From NCBI GenBank assembly GCA_029465975.1, contig CM055739.1, forward strand, positions 8,425,065 to 8,489,064: DNA of 64,000 nt, in the 5' to 3' direction. The notes under the pieces are model-generated. The model ran no database searches, was not told the origin of the DNA, and worked only from the letters and a program-made list of their open reading frames with translations. Position numbers and translations under genes: made by a program. Positions 1-12,300 of this stretch are shown in pieces; the stretch's first letter is position 1, and every line of letters starts with the position of its first letter. This DNA comes from Dallia pectoralis (Eukaryota > Chordata > Actinopteri > Esociformes > Umbridae).

Positions 1-735
1 ACCTTCAGGGATCTGCTGGTAATGTCTGGGTGCCAGATACCACAGTACACCTTCAGGGATCTGCTGGTAATGTCTGGGTGCCAGATACCACAGTACACCT
101 TCAGGGATCTGCTGGTAATGTCTGGGTGCCAGATACCACAGGACACCTTCAGGGATCTGCTGGTAATGTCTGGGTGCCAGATACCACAGGACACCTTCAG
201 GGATCTGCTGGTAATGTCTGGGTGCCAGATACCACAGGACACCTTCAGGGATCTGCTGGTAATGTCTGGGTGCCAGATACCACAGTACACCTTCAGGGAT
301 CTGCTGGTAATGTCTGGGTGCCAGATACCACAGGACACCTTCAGGGATCTGCTGGTAATGTCTGGGTGCCAGATACCACAGGACACCTTCAGGGATCTGC
401 TGGTAATGTCTGGGTGCCAGATACCACAGGACACCTTCAGGGATCTGCTGGTAATGTCTGGGTGCCAGATACCACAGGACACCTTCAGGGATCTGCTGGT
501 AATGTCTGGGTGCCAGATACCACAGGACACCTTCAGGGATCTGCTGGTAATGTCTGGGTGCCAGATACCACAGGACACCTTCAGGGATCTGCTGGTAATG
601 TCTGGGTGCCAGATACCACAGGACACCTTCAGAGATCTGCTGTTAATGTCTTGGTCCCAGATACCACAGGACACCTTCAGAGATCTGCTGTTAATGTTTT
701 GGTCCCAGATACCCCAGGACACCTTCAGGGGTCTT
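1..735. repeat. 48-bp minisatellite, about 15 copies, continues beyond the left edge
   Basis: A 48-bp unit repeats head to tail from the first base; each unit contains ATCTGCTGGTAATGTCTGGG followed by TGCCAGATACCACAG. Most copies are identical except for one G/T change after CACAG (T in the copies ending near 45, 93 and 285). The last two to three copies (about 630-735) diverge, with AGATCTGCTGTTAATG and a TCCCAG variant, as is usual at an array edge. Because 48 is divisible by three, two overlapping forward frames stay open for about 250 codons with a 16-residue period. I read these as a by-product of the repeat and not a gene. The homogeneity of the inner copies suggests recent expansion. 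Confidence 0.97.
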
Positions 736-1681
736 GTAGAGTCCGTAGCATCACACGGATGACCAACAGTATTTTAGGCAGGTGGTCGTAATGTTCTGGC
801 TCATCGGTGTACGTGTGTCAGATAAGAGTAATCCTTTCATATTGGTTATGTGGGCTCCTCTAGCCAGTGAGGGAAGTCACTTAGCAGGCGAAGGCTTTAT
901 GTCTCTTTACCAAGATGATTAATTAAACAGAGTTGCCTAAAGCAGGTTTGTGTACAACGTTAGACTGAACAATAGTTACAAAAAAGTAGTTATTTTTTAC
1001 TCCGCCTTTAAATAACGAAGAACACCAATGATAACAGAATCAGAGTACATAGGTTTACTCACTTTTTAAACATTTAGGACAGAACGTTTTCTATAATTCC
1101 CCATTAAAACATAAAACATATGCATTTCTTTACTGAGGCAGGAGAAGTTCTTCATACACTTACTGTGAAAAATACAATTCAAAGATTATAAAACTATTCC
1201 AAACGCTTCAATGAGAGGGCTTTAAATGTATAACAATTGCATTGATTTGCAGGTATAAGAAGTCACAGAACTGACAATAGTCTAATGATGCTGTTGACCA
1301 GCCTTTGGCTCGGTGTCATTTCTTTCTGAAAAGTTTTTGATATAACCACGTCAAAAAAAGGCAGGAAAAACATTGCAGGATAAACCCGAACGGAATTCTT
1401 CAAATACACCCCACCGAATACCTTGTAATTGCTGCAAAATAGCCCGCATAATATGTTTTCCTTGGTCGTTTTGCCTCTGCCTCGTGCCTGGTTGTGGTCG
1501 AGCTAAAAGAGAGACACACCTAAAGCTCTTAACTGTCCCCAGTGGTCCATGTCCGTTGGAGATTGTGGTACTTGGCTCCGACCCAAGGATTAGGTGTTCC
1601 TGAGAAGAAAGTTTTCTTGGCTTTACAAAGCCAGAGAATGTCATGGGAATTGTCTGTCTGCTTCTCCACCAAGCCCCCCCC
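736..1681. other. Single-copy, AT-rich stretch; no gene seen
   Basis: No reading frame, tRNA-like fold or repeat unit can be supported here. The sequence is AT-rich with short T and A runs. Confidence 0.5.
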
Positions 1682-1713
1682 CACACACACACGCACACAC
1701 ACACACACACACG
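1682..1713. repeat. (CA)n microsatellite with adjoining C-rich tract
   Basis: An interrupted CA run sits directly after a run of C and before a pyrimidine-rich stretch (1714-1830) built of CCCC/CTCC blocks. Overlapping open frames on both strands across 1351-1907 are His/Thr/Pro or Cys/Val runs caused by this composition and are not genes. Confidence 0.93.
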
Positions 1714-1830
1714 CCCCCACCTCCGCCCCAGTCGCCCTCTCTTCAGCCAGTGCCTTCGCCTCACGCCCCCACCCCTCCCCCGCGCCCCTCCTGACACCCA
1801 CTTCCTACCCGGGCCCTCCTGCCACCCGCC

Positions 1831-4800
1831 TCCTCCCTGACAAAAGGCGCATATCAACAGGGCATCTAACCACTCAGAGACAGGAGTTACATGGAGGTAC
1901 ACATTAACATAAATACTGAATGTGAGAGGAGTGGGGATGCTGGAGAGGGGTCAGGCTGGGGAACAATGGACTCATTGTGAGCGCCAGGGCCAGAGTGAAG
2001 AAGTGTAGAGAGCAGCGCCATCTACTGGTCGCTCTATCAGAGTTCAGTTATCTGCCTCCCGATCACTCCCACACGTTCGAACGGCCTTCCTGCTTCTCAT
2101 GAACTCCACCGCGGTTCTTTCCCAAACAGCTCATTCTCTGTGAGTTTTAAAGACGCTGATGAACACTTAGGGGGGCGTTTTTGTTATTTTTGGTGTTTGT
2201 GCTTCGAAGTGTAAAAGACATTTGTTTATCAGGCCTGCCTCGGTGCACATGTAATGCCTGGTGCTTGAACAATGAGCTGGACTTTACAACGCCAGAGGTT
2301 TTAATGCTGTATAAGAAAGTTTTGCCAACTTTTAGAACAGACGCCAAGTCGCTTCCATTGAGTATCAGATGTATCTGTTGACGTGGGGACTCAAACTTAA
2401 TTGCAGCGCCTCAGATGGCAACTCCACGAAGTTCTTTGATTGTACGGCGTTCGTGTAAATGCATCACAATGCGAAAACCCCGACGCCACAACCCCACAAG
2501 ACTTAAGTGCCCGCGTCTCCCTCTCTATGTGAACCTCCGCTGTTCAGGGAATTCCCTGTTAACTACGTTAAGTCTCGCCTGTCATCACATCACTGACAGC
2601 ACTCTGCGCGCATTCAGAAATTAACAGCATTAACGGCGGTTCTCGGCAGTATTCTAGAGTCCGGTTCCAGAACGCCCCGGCGGTGTTCTGTTGTGATTCA
2701 CCCGGAGAGGAAATTGACAATGATAGTTCTGGCTAAAAGCCTCACAAGTCAAGTCAATAGTCCATGAGGCCGGCCGGTTCACTTTTCTCCTAATTATTTA
2801 TATCATTCCTCCAACTGTTTACTCTCTCGACATTAAGCGCGATAATATTTGACGCCTTTAACGTGCTACCCGGAACAATTACAACCTCCTGTCTAATCGG
2901 CTCTTTATATTTGAACGTTACAATTATTCAGACCATATGAACAAACATTACGTAAAGTCTCGCATCAATGCAGAGTCATATTTAAAACGGATGCATTAAC
3001 ACGTTCACCTCAATCGCACTACGAGCGTCCGTTGATTTTAGCATTGACATGGAAGCTACCTGCAGGTTGATTTGGAATCCGGCCGTACGGAATAATCCCA
3101 AGCTCCGCCCTCTACACTAGCTAGTGTACCACTTCTCACGGGGGCCCGTATAGGAACGCAATCGAACGCAGTGCATCAAATAGGGAGGGACAATTGAGAC
3201 GAAGCCCCGAGTGGTGGGCGCACACCGCGACCGAATCTGACACGGCAGAACTGACGGGTAATTACTGTATTGCTGAGCTACTCTGCTCTTATGGGCTCCT
3301 GATCAATGCAGCTTTCCCACCTTATCAATTAATGACATGTAATTACAACCGCCGGCCCCCTCTCAACTAAAAACAAGACGCGTCGGAAAACAGAGACCGT
3401 CCCGCTCTCGCGCATGATTCATCTATCCATCGACCACGCAACAATAACATCCCGGGTGGAGCTCGCCGGGGCGAACGGTGGCTAGAACGAAAATTGCACT
3501 GACAAATACAGGGCTGTAGTCACTAGCGTTTTGTTTTTCGCTCGGTTCTATCTGGAACCGTCAAAAGAAACACGCTCCAGGTAGACCCCTTCCTGTCAGA
3601 GTAAAACAGTTTCCCCTCTTAATGAATATTCCCCTGGATGACGACCAGGTTCCAAGTACAACGGTCCGGCTGTTTGTTTCTATTCACTTATATTCTTTAC
3701 ACCACCTGAGCAATGAGTCCCCGGTCCCAGGCTGTGTCGTCTCTAGTCAGGTTGGTAGGCGGCCAATACGCGGATACATTGCTCCGGAGCGTGACAACAT
3801 AGATGGCCTGATTCAGCAGCAGCTGGGTTCCTCTCATTAACCAATACAAGCAGACACAACCTGGTTGTGAATATGCATGTGCGAGTCCCAACCGGTCCCC
3901 TAGCCCCTACTTAGTGCACTGCATTTGACCGGCGGCCACGGACGCACACCGCTTAGGGGACAGGCTGCGATTTGGCAGCCGGGCGCAGAGATTCTCTAGG
4001 TAAATGAAACAAAGCTATTCGCCCCCCGTCGCCCCCCGGCGTCCCGTCGGCACCTGGGAGAATGAATGTGAAACGGGGGGCGCCTCCCCCCGTTCCTCAT
4101 CCGTCCTCGCTTCCCGGGAGCAGATGGAGGCCTCCGTAGCGATTATCACCGCATTACCTGTCTGGTCTGTTTACATACAGGGACAATACTGTGAGAGCTA
4201 ATATCCTCCAATCAAACATGACAATTCATAACAGCCGGCCTAATGTCCTGTCTCACAAGTCGGTTCCTACACGGGGAACGGAACAAGTCCAAGTGGGCGT
4301 ATGCCTTTGAGTAATAATCCTAAATCTGGTCTCTTATAGGTGTAATTTGTCCTGGCTACATTTGATTAGTTAGGCCCATCTTAGATAACTCTTTTCCCCG
4401 GACGGGGGGATAGAATACCAGACACTTTTAACGGTTTACCTGACACGCGGTAATATGTCACTCGGTCAATTTCCTATCGTGCCAGGATGGGTAATTTTAT
4501 TACACCGTAGAATTGTTTCGATGCTTGTTAAAGTCTGACGATGAAAGCATCCGCTAAAGGCCATATAATATTATATACGGTTTTCAGATGGCGTCATATC
4601 GTGATGGAGTTGTGTCGGTCGTACGCCATGACGCATGACATCACATCAGTACTATCCTTTCCGAGTACTGTACATTTCTGAACGGTGATCGGGTCAAATA
4701 ACACACAGTACACACACAGTACTTGTAGCCCCCTAATTGTAGGTGCAGCTGTGGTCACAGTGGGCTGGTCATGTTACCGTTTCAAGTCAACACAGTCGAA

Positions 4801-5003
4801 TCGTAATTGTGCCCGTCAGACTCTCACAAAGGCATATTTCTCCTCCGCAATAGTGCACACTGGTTTTATTCATCTTCGGAATGTGACAATATGACAAGTA
4901 TATTCGAGGTATTCTCCATGACAAACATGCTCTGGAAAAGGTGTTCGTGTATCTCCAGTCATCTCACAAACGTTCACGCTTCCTTTCTTTTCTTTTCCCG
5001 TAT
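1831..5003. other. Single-copy stretch, no gene recognised
   Basis: About 3 kb of non-repetitive DNA. Frames here are short (under 75 codons) and lack recognisable domains or convincing splice sites. The 2750-3620 part is rich in TAAT/ATTA and CAATTA words and contains several CpG dinucleotides, which fits intergenic regulatory DNA but does not prove it. One interspersed-repeat remnant lies at 3897-3937. Confidence 0.45.
3897..3937 (+). repeat. Remnant of an interspersed repeat with the TAGTGCACTACTTTTGACC core
   Basis: The segment reads CCCTAC TTAGTGCACTGCATTTGACC followed by a GC-rich tail. It differs by a few bases from a short dispersed element core that recurs in this window (11747, 36496, 46131, 49901, 54076, 61731). 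I recall that core as very common in salmonid and pike DNA. It is probably a non-autonomous DNA element fragment. Confidence 0.5.
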
Positions 5004-5074
5004 TTCTCTCTCTGTCTCTCTCTCTCTCTGTCTCTCTCTCTCTCTCTGTCTCTCTCTGTCTCTCTCTCTCTCTC
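5004..5074. repeat. (TC)n / TCTG microsatellite
   Basis: Nearly pure CT dinucleotides with periodic TG interruptions (TCTGTCTC). Frames through it encode only Ser/Leu runs. Confidence 0.95.
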
Positions 5075-5230
5075 CCCTGGGAGTCCTCGGGCCTGACATG
5101 GTTTTTTATCCGAAAGCCCAACTGTAACAACAGCCGTTTATAAACAATAAGAAGAATCCAGACGCCTGGCCTGAATGATGTGAGTCTACCACAGAGATAC
5201 AAATATTTACTCAGTGTGCACTTGGCACCG

Positions 5231-5672
5231 CGCTCCCCCTCTCTCCACCTCTCTCCCCCACTCTCCCCCTCTCTCCTCCTCGCTCCACCTCTCTCCCCCT
5301 TTCTCCCCCTCCCTCGCTCCCCCTCCCTCTCTCCCCACCTCTCTCCCCCTCTCTCCACCTCTCTCCCCCTCTCTCCCCCACGCTCCACCTCTCTCCCCCT
5401 CGCTCCACCTCTCTCCTCCTCGCTCCCCCTCTCTCCACCTCTCTCCCCCTCTCTCCACCTTGCTCCCCCTCGCTCCACCTCTCTCCCCCTCTCTCCCCCT
5501 CTCTCCACCTCTCTTCCCCTCGCTCCACCTCTCTCCTCCTCGCTCCCCCTCTCTCCTTGCTCCCCCTCTCTCCACCTCGCTCCACCTCTCACCCCTCGCT
5601 CCACCTCTCTCCTCCTCTCTCCCCCTCTCTCCACCTCTCTCCTTGCTCCCCCTTTCTCCACCTCGCTCCACT
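5231..5672. repeat. 10-bp-period homopyrimidine array (about 440 bp)
   Basis: Tandem 10-mers of the form CTCTCCCCCT / CTCTCCACCT / CGCTCCACCT. The plus strand is almost purely pyrimidine, interrupted mainly by A or G at fixed unit positions. Long open frames on both strands (Ser/Pro/Leu on plus, Glu/Arg/Gly on minus) result from this composition. Mirror-symmetric homopurine-homopyrimidine DNA of this length can form triplex (H-DNA) structures. Confidence 0.95.
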
Positions 5673-6006
5673 CTGCCGTGCGGCACTCAGTGGCTAGGGC
5701 CGTACCGCCACGAGAGGCAACCAAATCTGATTGGGCTATGCGTTCCCGAACACGGCCCGTACCATCTAAAAGAACAACCCCACTCTCGTTGTCTCTCCTT
5801 AAACCTACTCATCAAATCATGTCAGTGTGTCGAGCGATAATTACAACAACAGTGTACAGGCGTATCAGGTACCAGAACAAACATGTAGAATGGACCACGT
5901 TACATCATTTGCATCTTTGAGGCATTTTAAAGCAGTGGGCATTGATTAAAGAAAGAAACCCAAGTAAATAAGAAACAGAAATCAGATGTGTATCTTGATC
6001 TTGGCA
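5673..6006. other. Short single-copy spacer, nothing recognised
   Basis: Separates the homopyrimidine array from the GT tract. No gene or structured element is visible. Confidence 0.5.
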
Positions 6007-6043
6007 TGTGCGTGTGTGTCTGTGTGTGTGTCTGTGTGTGTGA

Positions 6044-6082
<39 letters not shown>

Positions 6083-6202
6083 TGTGCGTGTGTGTGTGTG
6101 AGTATGTGCGTGTGTGGGTCTGTGTGTCTGTGTGTGTGTGTGAGTGTGTCTGTGTGTGTGTCTGTGTGTGTGTGTGTGTGTCTGTGTGTGTGTGCGTGTG
6201 TG
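6007..6202. repeat. (GT)n-rich microsatellite with TCTG/GAGT interruptions
   Basis: About 195 bp of TG dinucleotides with recurring TC, GA and GC interruptions. Alternating purine-pyrimidine sequence of this kind can adopt Z-DNA. Confidence 0.95.
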
Positions 6203-6372
6203 ATAACTACGCTCTACCAGGCTCCACTAAGGGTCTGAGGTTTTCAAATGCCTGAATACACACTTCGGTTTTTCTCCTCAACGAAGGAATCCACAGAGCA
6301 GTCGGTTGACATTGATCAGGCATAATAATGCGATCTGGTGCGTCATGTGAAGTGAATGTGTGCAGTATGACC

Positions 6373-6378
<6 letters not shown>

Positions 6379-6414
<36 letters not shown>
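6379..6414. repeat. (AC)18 microsatellite
   Basis: A clean AC run follows a run of seven C. It is only about 180 bp from the (GT)n tract at 6007-6202, so the two could pair as an inverted dinucleotide pair. Confidence 0.95.
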
Positions 6415-6415
<1 letters not shown>

Positions 6416-6796
6416 GTAGTAGGCCTACACTACACAGCCAGGACAGCCTCCATCCCCCCACTGTGCTGGAGCCAGTATTGCCAGTTCAGCCACTCAGGGG
6501 ATCTGGAGACCTGGTTTTTGACTAGAGTACATGCAGTGTTGTACGCCGTGGAACAGAGATGCAGGTACACAGATCGAGCATCTTCATTCGATAACACCGC
6601 AAATCGCACAACATTTTCTTCCACAGGAATATGGAGGACAAAGTGCTTTCGAAGTATTACCATCATGCAACACAAACCCTGATGTTCTCTAGGTCTTTTT
6701 ACAGTCTATGTACAGTCTAATAAGTCATTTCCATCTTCACAGTCTTTACAGTTCATGCAGCATGTATGCATAACAATCCCACAGTCCTGGATGTGA
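6415..6796. other. Single-copy spacer, no gene seen
   Basis: Contains short direct words near 6695-6760 (ACAGTCT / CAGTCTAATAAG) but no reading frame with recognisable features. Confidence 0.5.
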
Positions 6797-6945
6797 AATT
6801 AGCCAGTGAAAATAGCCAGTGAAATTAGCCAGTGAAATTAGCCAGTGAAATTAGCCAGTGAAATTAGCCAGTGAAATTAGCCAGTGAAAATAGCCAGTGA
6901 AAATAGCCAGTGAAATTAGCCAGTGAAATTAGCCAGTGAAATTAG
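6797..6945. repeat. 13-bp minisatellite, about 11 copies
   Basis: The unit AATTAGCCAGTGA (13 bp) repeats head to tail with one A/T variant (AAATAGCC versus AATTAGCC). The unit length is not a multiple of three, so no long frame results. Confidence 0.96.
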
Positions 6946-8149
6946 CATCCACTGGAAACATGGCGCCACAATTGTTTGAAATAACAACACACATGCGTGA
7001 TTGTTTCATGTCTTCACTCTCACCGCCACACTCCTCTTCTATTCCGCCTGGGGCCCCTGGGGTCCAACGAGCTAGCCGGGCCCACACACAGTGCCCTCCT
7101 AGTTCAAGCATGGTTGACTAGAGGTGAGTGAGATCCATGAAGGCAAAACGACTGACAATAGTGCCGGTGACAGTGGCTGAGCAGGACCCTGGGTCGGGGG
7201 TCGGGGGTCAGGGTTCATGGCTCTGCAAAGAAAAGGACAAAGCGTGGGTCAGTGGCATTGGGCCATCTCAGAAATCTCATTTACAGATGAGCCCTGCATG
7301 TGTGCGCCATGAATGAGTGTCACCAAATGGCTCTGTGTTGAGATGAATGATATTATTAGTTATTAAGTATGCAGGGGGAGGGGCAGGGGGTTGGCCACTC
7401 GGTTTGACACCTCTGTGTGTTTGAATGTTTAGACTGGTCCTCATGAATATTCAAATTGTGTCAGATGATGTGGAATTTGAGGCAGCAGGTTTAGCCTAGC
7501 CACGAGAGTTGACCCCAGTTGTGTTCTTGAACCGGTACGGTTGATCTGTCCGTGAGCTTACGGGTTGTTGCTGTAAATGTTTTTAGTCCAGTAAAATAAG
7601 GATGAAGAAAATCGCTAATTTATCATCTCTGAGCCAAAGGTACGCGTTTTGTCAAACACATGAAAACATTGTTATAAACTTTTGACTATAGATTCCTCTT
7701 AATGTGGCAGCGCTTATTTTTGTTCCATCATGAATAACCTGTTGTTAATAGCCACAGATTAAATATAAATCTCCCTGTCCTTTATTAGTTAATCGGGCTC
7801 TCGGCAAGTGAAAGACCAAACCCCCATAAAATCATGCAAAATGACTTGAAGATTTTATAGGGTGAGAGTTTTTCACAGCCATGTAAATAAGAGGCCTACT
7901 TACAGCAATATTATTTTGGATCAGAGAGAGAGACACTCACTCACCTCAGTCCTGACACTGCTGTCCCAACCAGGCAAAGCGAGAACCAAAAATGTACGTA
8001 TTTAATATGATTAAAGGCGGTAGATTATGAAGCAAATTAATATACTTTTTGAAGATCGCTATCCTATTGTGGATTAGCACATAGTCCTTTTATCTGTGGT
8101 CACTTGGTGGAATGCCAGAGCAGCTCAACGGGGACAGTCTCCACCCCAG
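6946..8149. other. Single-copy stretch, no gene seen
   Basis: No supported gene. The part around 7730-7830 is AT-rich with ATTAGTTAATCGG and CACAGATTAAATATAAAT words, which could be regulatory. A G-rich motif is listed separately at 7191-7213. Confidence 0.45.
7191..7213 (+). other. Putative G-quadruplex motif
   Basis: Four G-runs (GGG, GGGGG, GGGGG, GGG) are separated by loops of two, two and three bases (TC, TC, TCA). This meets the usual sequence pattern for an intramolecular quadruplex on the plus strand. No promoter context is visible. Confidence 0.6.
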
Positions 8150-8268
8150 GGACAGAGGAGGACAGAGGAGGACAGAGGAGGACAGGGTGAGGACAGAGGA
8201 GGACAGGGTGAGGACAGAGGAGGACAGGGTGAGGACAGAGGAGGACAGAGGAGGACAGGGTGAGGGCT
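8150..8268. repeat. 10-bp / 19-21-bp purine-rich minisatellite (GAGGACAGAG)
   Basis: GAGGACAGAG units alternate with GAGGACAGGGT units, giving a nested period. The minus-strand frame reads as repeats of Ser/Pro/Leu residues and is not a gene. Confidence 0.93.
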
Positions 8269-8316
8269 TAGTGATGTGGTGGTAGTGGAGGTGGCGGTTG
8301 GTTCCCGAATCTCTCT

Positions 8317-8544
8317 CACACACACACACTCACAGAAACACAAGCACACACAAACACACACGCATGCACACACGCACGCACACACACAAACACACACGCA
8401 TGCACTCACGCATACACACACATGCACGCATACACACACACGCACACTCACACACACACACACACACACGCACCTACACCCAGCCAAACACACACACACG
8501 CACCTACACCCAGCCACACACACGCACACACACACACACACACC
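8317..8544. repeat. (CA)n-rich array with a duplicated 33-bp segment
   Basis: CA dinucleotides with GC, TG and AA interruptions. Near 8468-8522 a segment ending CACCTACACCCAGCCA occurs twice in tandem. Frames here are His/Thr runs. Confidence 0.93.
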
Positions 8545-9242
8545 TCCTGTAGGACTGACTGTTTCAATGTCTTGTCCTCCCTCTGTCTGTAGCTTGGTGG
8601 ACTCACATACCACATGGTCGCGTACATGCCATTTGGGTTACTCTGCTGAGTTATTGCACAGGGCGTGCCGTGTTTGGGGAAACAGAAGGGAACAAAGGCA
8701 TTGAAATGTACCCCTCATTGATCTCTCTATTGAGAACATCTGCCCAAACCCCACTGAAGAGGGGGGAACAAAAGAAGTTGCGTTGCATGCCAAGCAGAGC
8801 CGAGCTCTACCCATAATATCAAACTATTTAGGGAAAAAAACTATCTGAAGAACATGTAGGACGTATGTGTTGGGCTGCATTTATATATATATATACGTTA
8901 GCCGTCTAATTGTGTCTTTGCCTTTTAAAGGACATGACCTGGCTTTTGTAGTTGTTGACTCGACTGACGTTCACGACATCGCACGCCAGCTGAAAAGGAG
9001 AACAGGCTATTAAAATAGAAAAAAAGAGCAATTGAATTTGAACAAACAGACCGGACCAGTGGGAGCCTTGTGCACGATGTATCTGGTTGATCTGTTTCAC
9101 TAAAGTACGCAGCTGATTTGCCGCAATAACGGAAAATTATTTGACATTTCGTCTCTAAACGCTCGAAGGAGAAGATTTTCTTTGTGTATTGCGGCGGTGT
9201 ACACGTTCTACTACATGAATAGGGAGCGAAATGTCCCCAAAC
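8545..9242. other. Single-copy stretch, no gene seen
   Basis: Includes a short TA run near 8882-8894. No gene, tRNA or mobile element is recognised. Confidence 0.5.
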
Positions 9243-9304
9243 TGTGTGTGTGTGTGTGTGTGTGAGTGTGTGTGTGAGTGTGTGTGTGTGAGTGTGTGTG
9301 TGTT
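9243..9304. repeat. (TG)n microsatellite with GA interruptions
   Basis: TG dinucleotides with three TGAG interruptions at nearly regular 12-14-bp spacing. Confidence 0.94.
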
Positions 9305-12300
9305 TGAATTGAACCACGACTTGTCAGCTCCTCTCAATGGTGTGCGGTTCACGGACGATTCCATCTGGACTCTCAATAAACACGTAGGTCCCTAATCAGC
9401 TCCACATGTGGCCACATCGGTGTGTTTCCATTCACCTCCGGCGTGTGTAGGGAACTGTCAGGCTGATCAAAACCGTTGTCCAAATGCTGCCCGAGTCACC
9501 GATACCACGTTGGAATTACGTCTTGATAAATATTTGAACTCGCAAACTGTAACTACTGCTATTATGATTGCTCTCGAGTTCAAACGGCCTCGCTCTTTGA
9601 TCGCCCGGGATTGCTGTTATGAAGTCTAAAATGTGATCTTTATTTATTAAGAGTTTCACCACAAACCCAGAGTCCCGTGCCACCTGGGACAGACGAGCGA
9701 GTGACATTGACCAGCTCAGTAGACAGACAGGCTAAGCCTGAGAGATGGCGACTGCTATTGGCTAAAGATGGGACTTGAATGATCAACGGAGAATCTACAT
9801 TGAAAGGGATTTTAGCTCTTAAAACCTAGTTCTAAGACTAAGTTTAATCTGGACCTGAGGAAACTGGCCTAAGTGTTCCATTTATTTTCGACAGGTGACT
9901 TCCTGTAAATAGACCGGCCCCATTTTTCTTTATATATATCTTTATCATATCTCTTTAATTCTGTTTTAGACGAGCGGCATTACGCTAGCAGTACTTTGCC
10001 CTAAAGCCTATTGGCCTTGGCGACATTTGCCAATCCTACCCAAAATGACCGCCAACATTTTCTGAAGAAACCCGAAGCACACCATCTTCTCACACGGTTG
10101 TGTCTTCAGGCTGACCACGCAGAAGGCTCCTGACGCGTGTTCCTCAACAGCCGGGCGGTGATCTTGACTGACATCGCAGTCAGTCATCAGTCATTCCGAT
10201 CCCGTCACGGAACTCGACTGGACGGATTTGACGGAAGGTTGTCCTATTTATAAAGTCACATGGTCGAACACTTCAGGGAAGAAAGATTGAATTGACAGTG
10301 TATAGAATGTTCAGCATGTCGTTTGAACTTGACCTATATTTATGTATCACCATTTTCAATACAGTTTATCGAATTTCATGTGTATATACGCCACACCAAA
10401 GGTCCAACAGTAGGAGTTTGTCTTCAGGTTTTGAACCCAGCTACCATCTAGTTGGCAGATTAATCCTGGCCTTCTATTTATCAGCTGTAGTATCAACTAC
10501 TAGTCCTGCTAGTTAGCTGCTGGGCTACATCCACATGACACCCCAAAACACATTCTCAGGAAATACAACGTAAAATAAAATATTTCTATAATCAGAGTTA
10601 CTGGTATATATTCTTTCTGTCAGAACGAATTTGAACGACCGCAAATAATTGAGTGAAATTAAGATGATATTTATATTTGGGATTTAAGTTTGGAAAAAAA
10701 CTTTCTTTGTTTGCGCTCACTGAGCGTCTAGGCTCACTTGGTAATGACTTTCACATTTCACCACGACTACGGAACTGAGCGGACTGTCTTCCACATATCT
10801 GCCGTTCTGTTGTGCAAACGTTGAGAAAAGGGACTTTTCGCTGTTTACTTCAATATTCCCAGCTCGCTGTATAAAATTCTTAGTGCTTTGGCTTCCTCCA
10901 TTATGTGATTCTTCTGTAATCCCCTGGATGTTCAGTGGAACCCATTATAATTACAGCGCCAACTGCTTCCTGACAAGCCTCATTTCGTTTAGCCTCAGAG
11001 AGGTTGTCGTCGTCTCTCCTTGGGTACCTCAGTTGCGCTAATGCCATTCGACTTGTCACTACACGTTCTCGTCTTTACCTATGGAGCCGGTGGCATTGTC
11101 AAACATCGACGACACAGTTTGTTCACTTAAGGAGCGGGGTAATTTCTGCGGGGCACGAAATAATGCATTTTACATCGCAGGGCTTATACACTGGCATGGC
11201 TACAATGGATAGACGTTTAAACGTATGTATATTTTGTTATTGCTTTTTTATTTATTACGTTGTGAGTGAGTAGAGTCAATTATCCACCTAATTTGCGTAG
11301 AATAATGCACACAAAGAAGAAGAGTTGGCTTGTGTTAAATCCAAACCACCAGATTTCTTCTTCAACAATTACAAATTTGACAAATCAAATCTTGGAACAA
11401 TATCTGACGTGAAGAGATCTCATTTGATTGCTTCAAAAGGAAACTATGTTAAGAGACTGTTGTAATGTAGCAGCCTGTTGAAACAGAGCCCAGGTGATGT
11501 TGGATTTTAAGCCCTATTGCCAGGGGTTCCCCAGTTAGCATTTACTAAAGAAGGAACCTGTTGGGTTTCTAAAAACAGCATGTTCACTTCAACAGATGTT
11601 TTCCAACTCATCTGCGAAGTTAATACTGGTATGAAGTAGTTGAGGAACGTCCTTAAGATCACATGCAGCTTTATTTCAAATGTTGAGGTCCGCTGTTCAC
11701 CGGCTGTGGTCTTCCCTCAGCTCCCTTGGCACTTGTAGTGGACGACGTCCCAAATATAGAGCACTATATTTGACCCAATCCCTATGTCTCCTGGTCAGAA
11801 GTAGTGCACTGCAAAGACTGCCATTGAGGAGGCAGAGAATAGGTAATAAAAGAAAAAACTCTGCTTGTCAATGTACTTTGCCGCCAGACCACAAGCTGAT
11901 TTGCGGTGGGACTTGCGGCCTGAGGCGTCCCCATACGTCGCGATATCCCCGCTAAGCACTTAGGTTCGGACGGCACGATGACAAATGTGTCCGGTAATCT
12001 GTTAAACTCATCGATACGTCAACAGTAACGTCTCAGCGTACCGCAGATTATATAAGCACTTGGGTGTAACTATGAACTGTCAATATCACGTCCCCCGTAC
12101 AAAGGGACATACCGGCAAAGTCGGCCACCCCTCCCCTTTGTCTTCCCCCGTCCGCGGGAAGGGGGGATTCTCCTCCTCCGAACGTCCGATCCGCTACCGT
12201 CGCCTGTCTGTCTGTGAGACGCGAGCACACGGGTCATGCATTAGTCAGCGGAGTGGTGATCTCAGGTTGTCTCCGGCGTGCCCGGGCCCCGGTGTGGTTC

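Noticed and set aside
1..735. CRISPR-like direct repeats
   Set aside because: The repeats are contiguous 48-bp tandem units with no variable spacers, in eukaryotic-type sequence.
10400..10530. Possible minus-strand tRNA-like SINE head (GGGTTCAAAACC with an upstream TAGCCCAGCAG)
   Set aside because: The A-box to B-box distance is roughly twice the normal value and no SINE body follows, so support is too weak.
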